A stretch of DNA of 64,000 bases from Billgrantia lactosivorans. Lineage in GTDB: Bacteria; Pseudomonadota; Gammaproteobacteria; Pseudomonadales; Halomonadaceae. This document shows, in pieces, positions 51,598 through 60,474 of this stretch. Positions within the stretch are counted from its first letter, which is position 1, and each line of letters starts with the position of its first letter. The notes under the pieces are model-generated. The model searched no databases, was not told where the DNA came from, and saw nothing but the letters and a program-made list of their open reading frames with translations. Both the position numbers and the translations under genes were made by a program. The DNA is taken from the NCBI RefSeq assembly GCF_003254665.1, contig NZ_QHGY01000008.1, positions 81,856 through 145,855 of the forward strand, written 5' to 3'.

Positions 51598-52671
51598 CTC
51601 CCGCCGTGACAGCAGCCACTCGCGCTGCTCGGGCAGCCCCATGCAGACGAGTCGCGGCTCCTCGGCCTGACCTTGCTGGAAGGAGTTCTTGTCGCCGAAT
51701 CCCTGCCAGCCGAGCTGGATCAGTGCCTGGGCCGTGGCGCCGCCCAGGGTCGCGCCGGGGCCGGGGATCACGACACGATCCGGCGCGAACTCGCGTACGC
51801 CGACGCGGATCGCCGCCGTGAAGTCGTACGGCGCCACCAGCTGCTCGCCCAAGGTGTAATCCCACAACGCCTGGGGATCGGTGCTCCACGGCGTCCAGAC
51901 GTGGCCGCGGCCGTCGATCATCGGCACCGCGGGTGCATGAAACGGCCCGACGCCAAGCCGGCGACGCGCCACCTGTTTCAAGTCCTCCTGCAGCGGCGTA
52001 TGGAAGGCCGCATGCTGGTGCAGCCGCAGCGGAAAGCGCTCGCGCGGTGGCAGGCGCTCGGCCAGGCGCGCCAGCCCCGCCTCGTTACCGCCGAACACCA
52101 GCATGCCGCCAAGCTCGATCGAGAGATAGAGTTCAGCGCCTTCGCTGCCGTGGATCCGCTCGATCAGGCTCAGCAGCTCCCGGCGCAGCGCCCAGTCCGG
52201 CCGCCAGGCCTCGTCGACCCAGGGATAGATGACCTGACCGCCGGCCAGGGTCTCCTGCATCAGCAATCCCATGCTGCCGATCAGGTGCAGCGCCTCGACG
52301 GGGTCCAGTGCCCCGGCCGCCGCCAGGGCGATGTACCAGCCCATGGAGTTGCCGGTGACCGCCACGATCTCGTAGCGTTCGCGGTCGATCGCCAGCAGGT
52401 CGGCCCAGGCGCAGGCATAGATCAGCGGCGAGGCATGCTCGCCCCGCCCGTGCAGGATCTGGCGGAAAGGCGTCTCGCCGTCCAATTCGGAAAGCGTCGG
52501 CATATCGGCCTCGCGGCGCACGGCGTCGAAGCGTGCCAGCCACTCGCTGTCGCCCGCCAGCCGGTTGAGGGTGCCCCACTCCGCGGCGTTGTAGGTGCCG
52601 CGGCCGGGGCAGACCACCAGGATCCGCTCACGGGTCGCGCTGCCCTGCGTGTCATCGCGCATCTCGCTCAT
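51583..52671 (-). CDS. Acyltransferase of the FabD (malonyltransferase) fold lacking the carboxylate-binding Arg
   Basis: 362 residues. The nucleophile elbow GNSMG places Ser109 where FabD has Ser92, and His224 (AAFHTPLQ) fits FabD His201. FabD Arg117, which binds the malonyl carboxylate, aligns with Met134 (SMGLLMQE; same 25-residue spacing from Ser). This predicts a non-carboxylated acyl substrate. It is longer than FabD (~310). The start overlaps the E1 stop as ATGA, so it is coupled to the 2-oxoacid dehydrogenase gene. Confidence 0.82.
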   Translation of the reverse strand: MSEMRDDTQGSATRERILVVCPGRGTYNAAEWGTLNRLAGDSEWLARFDAVRREADMPTLSELDGETPFRQILHGRGEHASPLIYACAWADLLAIDRERYEIVAVTGNSMGWYIALAAAGALDPVEALHLIGSMGLLMQETLAGGQVIYPWVDEAWRPDWALRRELLSLIERIHGSEGAELYLSIELGGMLVFGGNEAGLARLAERLPPRERFPLRLHQHAAFHTPLQEDLKQVARRRLGVGPFHAPAVPMIDGRGHVWTPWSTDPQALWDYTLGEQLVAPYDFTAAIRVGVREFAPDRVVIPGPGATLGGATAQALIQLGWQGFGDKNSFQQGQAEEPRLVCMGLPEQREWLLSRRESLPA

Positions 52672-54926
52672 GCCTCGTCGCCCTCCGCCGTGACCCCGGG
52701 GACCACCTGTGCCGCCATCCCATTGCGTTGTCTGGTTCCCACGAGGCGTCGAGCCTGCGCCACGATCGCTTCGACCGAGGGCAGCGTGACCGTGGCCGCT
52801 CGCCCCAGCGGAATGAAACTGTCCTCGGCGGTGAGCCGGTGCACCCTGTCGCCTGGCACTCCCCGCTCCACCAGCGCGGTGACCAGCTCCTCGCTGGGCG
52901 AACCGCTGCGCCGGCACTCGTCGACCACCAGGACCTGAGCGCAGTCGGCGACCCGACGATGCACGGCGTCATGGTCGATGGCGGTCAGCCAGCGTAGATC
53001 GACGATGCGCAGCGCCACGCCGTCGACTTCCAACCTGGCGGCAGCCTGGCGCGACAGATAGACACCGTTGCCGTAGGTGACGATGGCAAGCTCACGGCCC
53101 TCGCCCCAGACACCAAGCTCGCCCACAGCCAATCGATGCTCGGGCCCGGGATCGGCAAAACACCACCCCTGGTCTCCCTCCTCGAGCAGGTCGCGGGTGT
53201 GGTAGAGCGCGATCGGTTCGATCATGACCACCACGCGCTGCTCCTCGTCGGCCAGGCGTACGGCTTCCTGCAGCAAGCCCACGGCGTCGGCGGCGTTCGA
53301 TGGGCAGGCCACCAGCAGCCCCGGGATGTCACGCAGCACGGCGATGGCGTTGTCGTTGTGGAAATGCCCGCCGAAGCCCTTCTGGTAGCCGAGCCCGGCA
53401 ATGCGCACCACCATGGGGTTGGTGTACTGGCCGTTGGAGAAGAAGCTCAGCGTGGCCGCCTCGCCGCGCAGCTGATCCTCAGCGTTGTGCAGGTAGGCCA
53501 GGAACTGGATCTCGAGGATCGGCACCAGGCCGTTCTGCCCCATTCCGATGCCGAGCCCGAGGATGCTCTGCTCGTCGAGCAGGGTATCGATCACCCGATG
53601 CGGCCCGAACTGCGCCTGCAGCCGCTGGGTGACGCCGTAGACGCCGCCCTTGCGGCCGATGTCCTCGCCGGCCATGACCAGGTGGGGGTAGCGCTCCATC
53701 AGCCGACATGACGCCTGGTTGAGCAGCTTGGCCATGGGTGCCGGGGTCGCGTCCACCTCGCCCTGCCAGGGTCGCGCACGCCCCGGCCTTGATGGCGGCA
53801 CGATACTGGCCATGACCGCATCGGCAGTCTCCAGCTTGGGCCGGCGAATCGCCTCCTCGGCGACATGCGCGACCCGCTCGGCCACCGAGCGGTAGAGCGC
53901 TTCGATGGCAGCGGCATCGAGCACTCCATGGCGCTGGAGCAGACCGGCCGTGACCAGCAGCGGATCGCGCGCCTCGTCGGCCTTGATGCGTGCCGGAGCG
54001 AGATAGGCCTGCTGGGCATCGGAGCCGGCATGACCGTAGAGCCGCACGCAGCGCATGTGCAGGAAGACCGGCTGCTTTCGGCGCCGCGCGATACGCTCGG
54101 CTTCCCTGGCCGCCCGCCAGGTATCGAGCAGGTCGAGTCCGTCACAGGCGAGGTAATGGAAGCCGGGGCGGCTTCGCATGCTGGCCTCGATCCAGCCGTT
54201 CGGCGTCGGCGTCGAGATGCCGATGCCGTTGTCCTCGCACACCATCACCAGCGGCATCGGCGCGCCCTGGTAGGCGGCCCATCCGGCGGCGTTGAGCGCC
54301 CCCTGGGCGGTGGAGTGGTTGAACGAGGCATCGCCGAAGCTGCAGATCGCCACGCTGTCGAGCGGCCACTCGCCAGCGCCGCCGAGTCGGCGCCACAGGC
54401 CGAGGCTGTAGGCGGCGCCCATCGCCTTGGGCAGGTGCGAGGCGATGGTACTGGTCTGCGGGGGAATGTGGAGCGCCTTCGATCCGAGCACCTTGTGCCG
54501 CCCGCCCGAGATCGGGTCCTCCGCCGAGGCGGCGAAGCTCAGCAGCAGGTCCCACAGCGGCGTCTGGCCCGGCACCGCGCGGCTGCGCTGGATCAGGAAG
54601 GCCGCATCGCGATAGTGCAGGAAGGCGGGGTCGGTGGCACGAAAGGCCCGCGCGATGGCGGCGTTGCCCTCGTGGCCGGCGCTGCCGATGGTGTAGAAGG
54701 CCTCGCCACGGGCCTGCAGGCGCCGCGCGTGGAGGTCGAGGTGCCGGCTCATCAGTTGGGTCTCGAACAGCTCGGCGAGCCCGGGCGCGGAGAGCCCGAC
54801 CTCATCGAGCTGCCACTCTCGTTCTGGTGCGGGCCAGTCACCGCTGCGAAGCGCAGCGAAGAAACGCTGCTCCTGGGGTAGGGGTTCGAGCACGATACAG
54901 GCTCCCGGGGGCTGAGTATTACTCAC
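52668..54926 (-). CDS. Fused alpha-beta E1 component of a 2-oxoacid dehydrogenase
   Basis: 752 residues. The alpha half (about 50-370) has the thiamine-diphosphate motif FGDASFN (197-203) through EDNGIGIS (231-238). The beta half (about 400-740) begins MAGEDIGRKGGVYGVTQRL and continues EIQFLAYLHNAEDQL and the C-terminal IVDLRWLTAIDHDAV. Subunits are normally separate in branched-chain or acetoin-type E1; here they are one chain. No E2 or E3 genes are adjacent. The start is the GTG at 54924-54926. Divergent from a LysR gene 65 bp away. Confidence 0.85.
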   Translation of the reverse strand: MSNTQPPGACIVLEPLPQEQRFFAALRSGDWPAPEREWQLDEVGLSAPGLAELFETQLMSRHLDLHARRLQARGEAFYTIGSAGHEGNAAIARAFRATDPAFLHYRDAAFLIQRSRAVPGQTPLWDLLLSFAASAEDPISGGRHKVLGSKALHIPPQTSTIASHLPKAMGAAYSLGLWRRLGGAGEWPLDSVAICSFGDASFNHSTAQGALNAAGWAAYQGAPMPLVMVCEDNGIGISTPTPNGWIEASMRSRPGFHYLACDGLDLLDTWRAAREAERIARRRKQPVFLHMRCVRLYGHAGSDAQQAYLAPARIKADEARDPLLVTAGLLQRHGVLDAAAIEALYRSVAERVAHVAEEAIRRPKLETADAVMASIVPPSRPGRARPWQGEVDATPAPMAKLLNQASCRLMERYPHLVMAGEDIGRKGGVYGVTQRLQAQFGPHRVIDTLLDEQSILGLGIGMGQNGLVPILEIQFLAYLHNAEDQLRGEAATLSFFSNGQYTNPMVVRIAGLGYQKGFGGHFHNDNAIAVLRDIPGLLVACPSNAADAVGLLQEAVRLADEEQRVVVMIEPIALYHTRDLLEEGDQGWCFADPGPEHRLAVGELGVWGEGRELAIVTYGNGVYLSRQAAARLEVDGVALRIVDLRWLTAIDHDAVHRRVADCAQVLVVDECRRSGSPSEELVTALVERGVPGDRVHRLTAEDSFIPLGRAATVTLPSVEAIVAQARRLVGTRQRNGMAAQVVPGVTAEGDEA

Positions 54927-54991
54927 AGCCTAGCGCGCCAGACAGGCAAAGGGATAATATCGATCTCCTGCCCCAGGCATAGGCAATACTT

Positions 54992-55843
54992 ATGGATGTG
55001 AAAAGCCTGCGCTACTTCATCGCCGCCTACGAGGGCGGCTCGATCAGCGCTGCCGCGCGACGCTGCCATGTCGCCCAACCCTCCATCTCCACCGCCCTGG
55101 CGCAACTGGAGGAACGGCTGAACACGCCGCTGTTCGAGCGGCATCGCCGCGGGATCACGCCCACCGCCGAGGGCCATCGGCTCTACCCGCTGGCCCGCCA
55201 GGTCAGCGAGGATCTCGATGCCATCGGCCGCCTGTTTCGCACCCCGCCGCCGGCCACCCCGGTACGCCTGGGGCTGATGCGATCCCTCGGCGCCCACCGC
55301 ATGACCGCCCTGCTCAAGGAGTACATCGGCCAGGGCGACAACCTGGCGCTGACGCTGGTCAACCCCGAGGAGCGCTGCGATGCCCGCATCATCGGCGAGC
55401 AGGACCTGGCACCGGGCGAGGGATTCCAGCCGATCTGGCACGACAGCTACCTGCTGGCGCTACCCGGCGGCCACCCCCTGGGCCTGAAGGCCACCGTTGA
55501 GCTGGGCGCTCTCGACGGCCTGCCGTTCATCTGGCGCCACCCCTGTGCCGCCATGGAGCAGCTGGCATCGGCCCTCAGCGATACCGGCGTGCGCTGCCAG
55601 GTCAGGGCCCGCCTGCGCACCATCGAATATACCCTGGGGCTGGTGGCGGCCGGCGTCGGCGCCTCGCTGGTGCCGGCCTGGCCCGAGATCCTCGCGCACC
55701 CGGACGTGCAGTGCCGCCCCCTGAGCGGTCTCGATATTCACCAGACCATCGGCGTGGCCTACCCGTCGCGCCAGGCGATGCCGGCACTCGACCCGTTGCT
55801 TCAGCTCGGCAGGCAGGCCTGGGAAGCCGCAGGACGCGCCTGA
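54992..55843 (+). CDS. LysR-family regulator, likely controls the E1-acyltransferase genes
   Basis: 283 residues. N-terminal winged helix-turn-helix: LRYFIAAYEGGSISAAARRCHVAQPSISTALAQLEERL in several turns, then a periplasmic-binding-like effector domain ending in GVAYPSRQAMPAL. Divergent arrangement with E1 fits the classic LysR layout of autoregulation plus activation of the facing operon. The effector is unknown. Its 3' end overlaps epmC by 43 bp on the opposite strand. Confidence 0.9.
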   Translation: MDVKSLRYFIAAYEGGSISAAARRCHVAQPSISTALAQLEERLNTPLFERHRRGITPTAEGHRLYPLARQVSEDLDAIGRLFRTPPPATPVRLGLMRSLGAHRMTALLKEYIGQGDNLALTLVNPEERCDARIIGEQDLAPGEGFQPIWHDSYLLALPGGHPLGLKATVELGALDGLPFIWRHPCAAMEQLASALSDTGVRCQVRARLRTIEYTLGLVAAGVGASLVPAWPEILAHPDVQCRPLSGLDIHQTIGVAYPSRQAMPALDPLLQLGRQAWEAAGRA

Positions 55844-56400
55844 TCGAGCACGTGCTGGCCGGTGGCCACGGCCCTCTCGAGCGGCAGGCCGTGGCGATAG
55901 AATGCCATCAGCGCTGCGTAAAACGCCGCGGCTCGATCCGGCAGACCCTCTTGCTCGTAGCACGCCGCCCGATTCGCCACGCGCTCGTGGAAGGTCGCGC
56001 GATCGACCTCCGCCGCACCGCCGAGGTTGTCCACGCTGACGTGGAAGCGCAGCCCGCAGGCGTGCGAGAAGAGCATCTCCAAAGCCTGCGGGGCCACCTC
56101 GGCCTCTTCGAAGCGGCGCTGCTGCTCGGCGTCGCGCCCGTCGGGCAGGTACCAGTAGCCGTAGTCCTCCAGCCTTCTCCGTCGCTCGCCGGCGATGCAC
56201 CAATGGCTGATCTCGTGCAAGGCGCTCGAGTAGAAGCCTCGCGCGAAGATCACTCGATGCCAGGGAACGACATCGTCGGCGGGCAGGTAGAGCGGCTCGT
56301 CGCCGCCGCGTACCAGCCGGGTATTGAAACGCTGCTGAAAGAGGCCGTCGAACAAGGCGATCACGTCATCGAGGCGATGCGTCACGGGTTCTCCAGGCAT
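55801..56400 (-). CDS. epmC: Elongation factor P hydroxylase EpmC
   Basis: 199 residues (E. coli YfcM 182). Strong match over FNTRLVRGGDEPLYLPAD, VIFARGFYSSALHEISHWCIAG (iron-binding HEISHWC region) and EDYGYWYLPDGRDAEQQRRFEEAEVAPQALEML in separate blocks. EpmC hydroxylates the beta-lysyl-lysine of EF-P. EpmA and EpmB are not in the window. Convergent with LysR. The start at 56398-56400 is uncertain by a few residues. Confidence 0.93.
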   Translation of the reverse strand: MPGEPVTHRLDDVIALFDGLFQQRFNTRLVRGGDEPLYLPADDVVPWHRVIFARGFYSSALHEISHWCIAGERRRRLEDYGYWYLPDGRDAEQQRRFEEAEVAPQALEMLFSHACGLRFHVSVDNLGGAAEVDRATFHERVANRAACYEQEGLPDRAAAFYAALMAFYRHGLPLERAVATGQHVLDQARPAASQACLPS

Positions 56401-56516
56401 GACGAATGGCCCGCCAGTATAGGCGAGTCGTTTGCGCAGCGAAATTCACCGGGAATTGCTAACATATTCGGTTTCCTTGGCATGTGGCCGAGGCCTGAGA
56501 TGCATGGAGCACCCCC

Positions 56517-57965
56517 TTGGCAACGTTCTTCACCGACCTGCTGAGCGTCGGCCGCACGGAGACGCGGCCCCTGCTGCGGCTGACCCTGCCGATCTGCGGC
56601 GCCCAGCTGGCTCAGGCCGGCATGAGCGTCACCGACGTGATGATGACGGGCCGGGTCAGCGCCACCGACCTGGCCGCCGTCTCCGTGGGCTCGAGCCTGT
56701 GGCTGCCGTTGATGCTGTTCATGACCGGCACGCTGATGGGCCTGACCCCCATCGTCGCGCACCTGCTTGGCGCCGGCGCCAGCGAGCGCATTCGGCCCAG
56801 CGTGCACCAGGCCTTGTGGGTGGCCCTGGCCCTGGGGCTGACGGCGGCCCTGCTGCTGTGGCTCAGCGTGACTCCGGTCTTTCGCCTGATGGACGTGCCC
56901 GTCGAAGTCGCCCGACGCTCGGCGGCCTATCTCTCGGCCGTGGCGTTCGGCATGCCGGGGGTGGCGCTGTTCCAGGCGCTGCGCGCCTTCTCCGACGGCA
57001 TGAATCATACCCGCCCGTCGCTGTGGATCAGCCTGGTGGGGCTCGCCGTCAACATACCCAGCAACTTCGTGCTGATCTATGGCGGCGACGGACTGAGCGG
57101 GCTCTTCGGCAGCTGGCTGCCAGGCTGGATGCAGGACCTGCCGGCGCTGGGCGCGCTGGGCTGCGGCATCGCCACGGCGCTCTCCATGTGGGTCATGTGC
57201 CTGGCCATGGTGATCTATACGCGTCGCTCGCGGGCATACGGCAGCGTCTCGCTGTGGCGTTCTCCCGCGCCGCCGAGGTGGCGCCTGATCGGCGAGCTCC
57301 TCTACGTCGGCGTGCCCATCGGCGTGGCGATCTTCGTCGAGGTGACGCTGTTCACCCTGATCTCGCTGTTCATCGCTGGCCTGGGGGAAGTGACGGTGGC
57401 AGCGCATCAGGTCGCCCTGAACTACACATCGATCCTGTTCATGCTGCCCCTGGCCCTGAGCATGGCGCTGACCGTCCGGGTCGGCAACACCCTGGGTCAG
57501 GGCAGGGCCGAGCGGGCCCGCCTGGTGGCCTGGCACGGCGTGGTCATCTCCCTGGTGATCGCGCTGCTCAACAGTGCGCTGCTGTGGTACACGGCAGAGC
57601 CGGTCATGGCCCTCTACACTCATGATACGGCCGTTCAGCGCCTGGCCCTTTCCCTCATCCTGCTGGCCATGCTCTACCAGGTGTCGGATTCGCTCCAGGT
57701 CAACCTGGCCGGTGCGCTGCGGGGCTACAAGGACACACGCGTGATCATGCTGATCACCCTGTTCGCCTACTGGGCGGTGGGGCTGGGCGGCGGCCATTGG
57801 CTGGGCACTCGCGGCCTGCCCGGCGGGAGCGGCCCACTCGGCGTGCATGGCTATTGGATCGGCTTGATTGCCGGGCTCACCGTGGCGGCGCTCCTGCTTG
57901 GCGCACGTCTGCGGGGAAAGGCCAAGGGAGTCGCAAATGGGAGGCTGGATATCGCCCAGGATTGA
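56517..57965 (+). CDS. MATE-family multidrug/Na+ exporter (NorM-like)
   Basis: 482 residues with about 12 membrane helices. Family signs: LTLPICGAQLAQAGMSVTDVMMTGRV in TM1, LGLTPIVAHLLGAG-like turn, and the second-half repeat VPIGVAIFVEVTLFTLISLF with VAAHQVALNYTSILF. Exports cationic drugs using a Na+ or H+ gradient. The start is a TTG at 56517 with GGAG 6 bp upstream; no ATG fits. It overlaps the DUF3080 gene by 29 bp. Confidence 0.9.
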   Translation: MATFFTDLLSVGRTETRPLLRLTLPICGAQLAQAGMSVTDVMMTGRVSATDLAAVSVGSSLWLPLMLFMTGTLMGLTPIVAHLLGAGASERIRPSVHQALWVALALGLTAALLLWLSVTPVFRLMDVPVEVARRSAAYLSAVAFGMPGVALFQALRAFSDGMNHTRPSLWISLVGLAVNIPSNFVLIYGGDGLSGLFGSWLPGWMQDLPALGALGCGIATALSMWVMCLAMVIYTRRSRAYGSVSLWRSPAPPRWRLIGELLYVGVPIGVAIFVEVTLFTLISLFIAGLGEVTVAAHQVALNYTSILFMLPLALSMALTVRVGNTLGQGRAERARLVAWHGVVISLVIALLNSALLWYTAEPVMALYTHDTAVQRLALSLILLAMLYQVSDSLQVNLAGALRGYKDTRVIMLITLFAYWAVGLGGGHWLGTRGLPGGSGPLGVHGYWIGLIAGLTVAALLLGARLRGKAKGVANGRLDIAQD

Positions 57966-58986
57966 GCCAGGCCACTGTCTCGTTGTGCTTCTGCTGTTGC
58001 TGCTGGCTGGCTGCGGTAACGAGGAACAAGGCGAAGCCAGCCTGGTCGAGTACCAGCGGGCGCTGGCGCAAGCCCTGGATCGGTCCGAGCCCGCAAGAGG
58101 CGCACCGGACAACATCGGCAGCCTTCCCGAGCGCGACGAGCGGCTTCACGAGATCACCGAAACCCGTGAGGGCATGCTCGCCGTCTACGCGCTGCGCGAG
58201 TGCCGCATCACCTCCCTCGTCGCCGCCCGCAACAACCAGCTCGGCCGCGTGGCCCCGCCGAGCCAGCAGTGGATCTACGAACTCGAACTCTGGCGCCGGC
58301 TGCATGCGTGCTGGCACAGCGACGTGCCGGGCTCGCTCTCCGATGCCGACCGGGTGCGGCTCGAGCGGCTCACACGGACCAAGACCGAGCAACTGCCCAA
58401 GGTGAGCTGGAACAGCCTGTTCGGTTCGGAAGAGTGGGTACGCAGCTTTTCCCGCGCGAGCTCACCGCTGGCACCGGGCGACACCCGAGGCATCGAGGCC
58501 CAGTTCGAGGCGTTGAGCTGGGTGCATCAGGCCACACTCAACCAGTTCAACCCCACCTGGAGCCCCGAGTCCTCCACCTTGGAGAATCATCTCAAGTCGC
58601 TACGCAGCCGCCCGCTGACCGCCGAACTGCTGCGCGCCCTGCTGCTCGCCGAGCAGCGGCTGGGCGAAGCGACCGAGCTGCTGGCCGACAGCCTCGCCGC
58701 GGATGGCACCTGCCGCAGGCTCTCCGCCACGCCCGATGAACTGCACCGACGCCTGACCGCGATGCCGGCGTTCGACTGGCTGGAACGCCTCGAAGCGCTG
58801 GCCACCCGCTGGCTGACGACCCTCGACCGCCTGTTCGAAAGCCATCTTGCGCCACCCGCCGCGGTGGCTGCCTACCGGGAGCGCTGGCTATCGCTGGATA
58901 ACCCCGTGGCGCCCCTGCCCGCCCTGCGCCGAGCACGCGGCGAGCATCGTCGACACTGGCGAGCGCTGATCGAGAGCTGCCCATGA
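57937..58986 (+). CDS. DUF3080 lipoprotein
   Basis: 349 residues. Signal with lipobox LLLLLLAGC (Cys about residue 26), then a DUF3080 domain: LVEYQRALAQALDR, REGMLAVYALRECRITSLVAARN, and the family block SLDNPVAPLPALRRARGEHRRHW at the C-terminus (in parts). Outer-membrane lipoprotein of unknown role. The start at 57937 has an AAGGGAG ribosome-binding site and lies within the 3' end of the MATE gene. Confidence 0.85.
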   Translation: MGGWISPRIEPGHCLVVLLLLLLAGCGNEEQGEASLVEYQRALAQALDRSEPARGAPDNIGSLPERDERLHEITETREGMLAVYALRECRITSLVAARNNQLGRVAPPSQQWIYELELWRRLHACWHSDVPGSLSDADRVRLERLTRTKTEQLPKVSWNSLFGSEEWVRSFSRASSPLAPGDTRGIEAQFEALSWVHQATLNQFNPTWSPESSTLENHLKSLRSRPLTAELLRALLLAEQRLGEATELLADSLAADGTCRRLSATPDELHRRLTAMPAFDWLERLEALATRWLTTLDRLFESHLAPPAAVAAYRERWLSLDNPVAPLPALRRARGEHRRHWRALIESCP

Positions 58987-59123
58987 AAAAGGCATCGCCA
59001 GGCTTAACTTGCATGGCGACTCTGTGATATTGGTGAACCCAGAAGGTAGGAGTCGATCCCGTCAGCCTTGCCGCAGCCGTGACCTATTTCCGCTCGGCCC
59101 ATGCAGAATCTGGAGGGAGAAAC

Positions 59124-59837
59124 ATGGGTATGCCGCTGTCACCCCGTCCTGCCCGGGTCATCGACCTGGAAACGATGCGCCAGAAGCTCCAGGCCAAGCG
59201 TCGCCTGGTTCGCCTCTCTCCCGAGCTCGACGGTCTCGAGATGGTCTACAGCCTGGCCTCGGAACCGGACTCCCTCTACGGCATGCCTATCCTCGCCTGG
59301 GGCTTGCGCGAGGATGGCGACGTGGTCGGCCTGGTGCCCTGGATGGAGACGCTGACCCCCTGCCACCAGCTCGACGACGCCGAGCATGGCTGCTTCGTCG
59401 GCTATCGCGACCCCGAGACCGAGGAGCTGCTGGAGTCACCCCCGCCGCACAAGGCCTGCGAGCTGGAGCATGCCGCTGCCTACTTCGATTATGAAGAAAC
59501 CCACGAGATCACGCTGATACAGCAGATTCCCGACCCCCAGGGAACCCATGCCCTGTGCATCGACGACGAAGACCGCCCCTGGCAGCTCAAGCAGGTGTTC
59601 GGCTGGCGTCTCTACAGTGACGGCAACGTGGAGGCCTTGCTGGCCGACGAATCCCTCGTCGAGACGACACCGATCCTGCCCGGCGATGCCTGCCTCTATC
59701 CAGGCAAGAGCCGGCACAGGATGGTCTACTTCTTCCAGCGCAGCATCGCCAACCGCATTCGCGAACAGGACCCCAGCACGCTCGAGGCACTGGCCCTGAT
59801 GGTCGTGCCCTGCGCCACGAAGGGAGCGGACGGCTGA
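59124..59837 (+). CDS. Conserved-looking hypothetical protein
   Basis: 237 residues, soluble, acidic. No motif I recognise; the stretch DGNVEALLADESLVETTPILPGDACLYPG (read in pieces) has a beta-rich, cupin-like look but no metal-ligand histidines. The start at 59124 (MGMPLSPRPA) has a GGAGGGAGAAAC ribosome-binding site. Clearly coding by codon usage similar to its neighbours. Function unknown. Confidence 0.65.
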   Translation: MGMPLSPRPARVIDLETMRQKLQAKRRLVRLSPELDGLEMVYSLASEPDSLYGMPILAWGLREDGDVVGLVPWMETLTPCHQLDDAEHGCFVGYRDPETEELLESPPPHKACELEHAAAYFDYEETHEITLIQQIPDPQGTHALCIDDEDRPWQLKQVFGWRLYSDGNVEALLADESLVETTPILPGDACLYPGKSRHRMVYFFQRSIANRIREQDPSTLEALALMVVPCATKGADG

Positions 59838-59871
59838 ACGGACCGCAACAGACCGCCGGGCTGGAAGTACA

Positions 59872-60129
59872 TCAGCCTAAACGGATAAAGTAGAGATAGC
59901 GTCCGTTCGACTCCTGCTGCGAAAGCAGTTCATGGCCAAGAAAGCTGCAGAACTTGGGCACGTCACGCGTCGTCGCCGGGTCCGTGGCGACCACTTTGAG
60001 GATGTCACCGGTTTTCATGTCGCGCACCTTGTTGTGCATGAGCATGATGGGTTCGGGACAATAGAGACCGGTCGTGTCCAGCTCGACCTGAACGTCGAAA
60101 CCTGGCTGCGAGTCGGCGGTATTCGTCAT
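59872..60129 (-). CDS. tusA: TusA-family sulfurtransferase
   Basis: 85 residues. The sulfur-carrying Cys24 lies in the diagnostic [12 protein letters not shown], and [21 protein letters not shown] follows. TusA relays persulfide sulfur for tRNA 2-thiouridine and related pathways. Its start is only 29 bp from that of the divergent ABM gene. Confidence 0.93.
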   Translation of the reverse strand: MTNTADSQPGFDVQVELDTTGLYCPEPIMLMHNKVRDMKTGDILKVVATDPATTRDVPKFCSFLGHELLSQQESNGRYLYFIRLG

Positions 60130-60158
60130 CGATCGACCTCGTCGTGGGGAACTGCTAG

Positions 60159-60446
60159 ATGATCAAGATCATTATTGAACGTCGTATCATGCCTGGCCTG
60201 GAAGAGGAATACGAGGAGGCCGCACGCGAAGCCATGCGCCACTCCCTCGGCGCCAGAGGATTCGTCGGCGGCGAAACCCTGGTCGAGCGAGGCCATAGTG
60301 ACCGGCGTCTGATGATCGTCAAGTGGCGTGACCTGCGCACCTGGAACGAATGGTACGCGAGCGAGGAGCGTTCGCGGGCCATGCAACGTATCCTGCCGCT
60401 GCTGACAGAGGACGAGACCATTCGCATCTACGAACCCTGTTACTGA
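60159..60446 (+). CDS. Antibiotic biosynthesis monooxygenase (ABM)-domain protein
   Basis: 95 residues. One ferredoxin-like ABM domain: [22 protein letters not shown] and [26 protein letters not shown]. Such proteins act as cofactor-free monooxygenases or sensors; no substrate assigned. Divergent from tusA with overlapping promoter space. Confidence 0.85.
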   Translation: MIKIIIERRIMPGLEEEYEEAAREAMRHSLGARGFVGGETLVERGHSDRRLMIVKWRDLRTWNEWYASEERSRAMQRILPLLTEDETIRIYEPCY

Positions 60447-60474
60447 GAGGCGTCACGTCATCCGGCCGAGCCCC

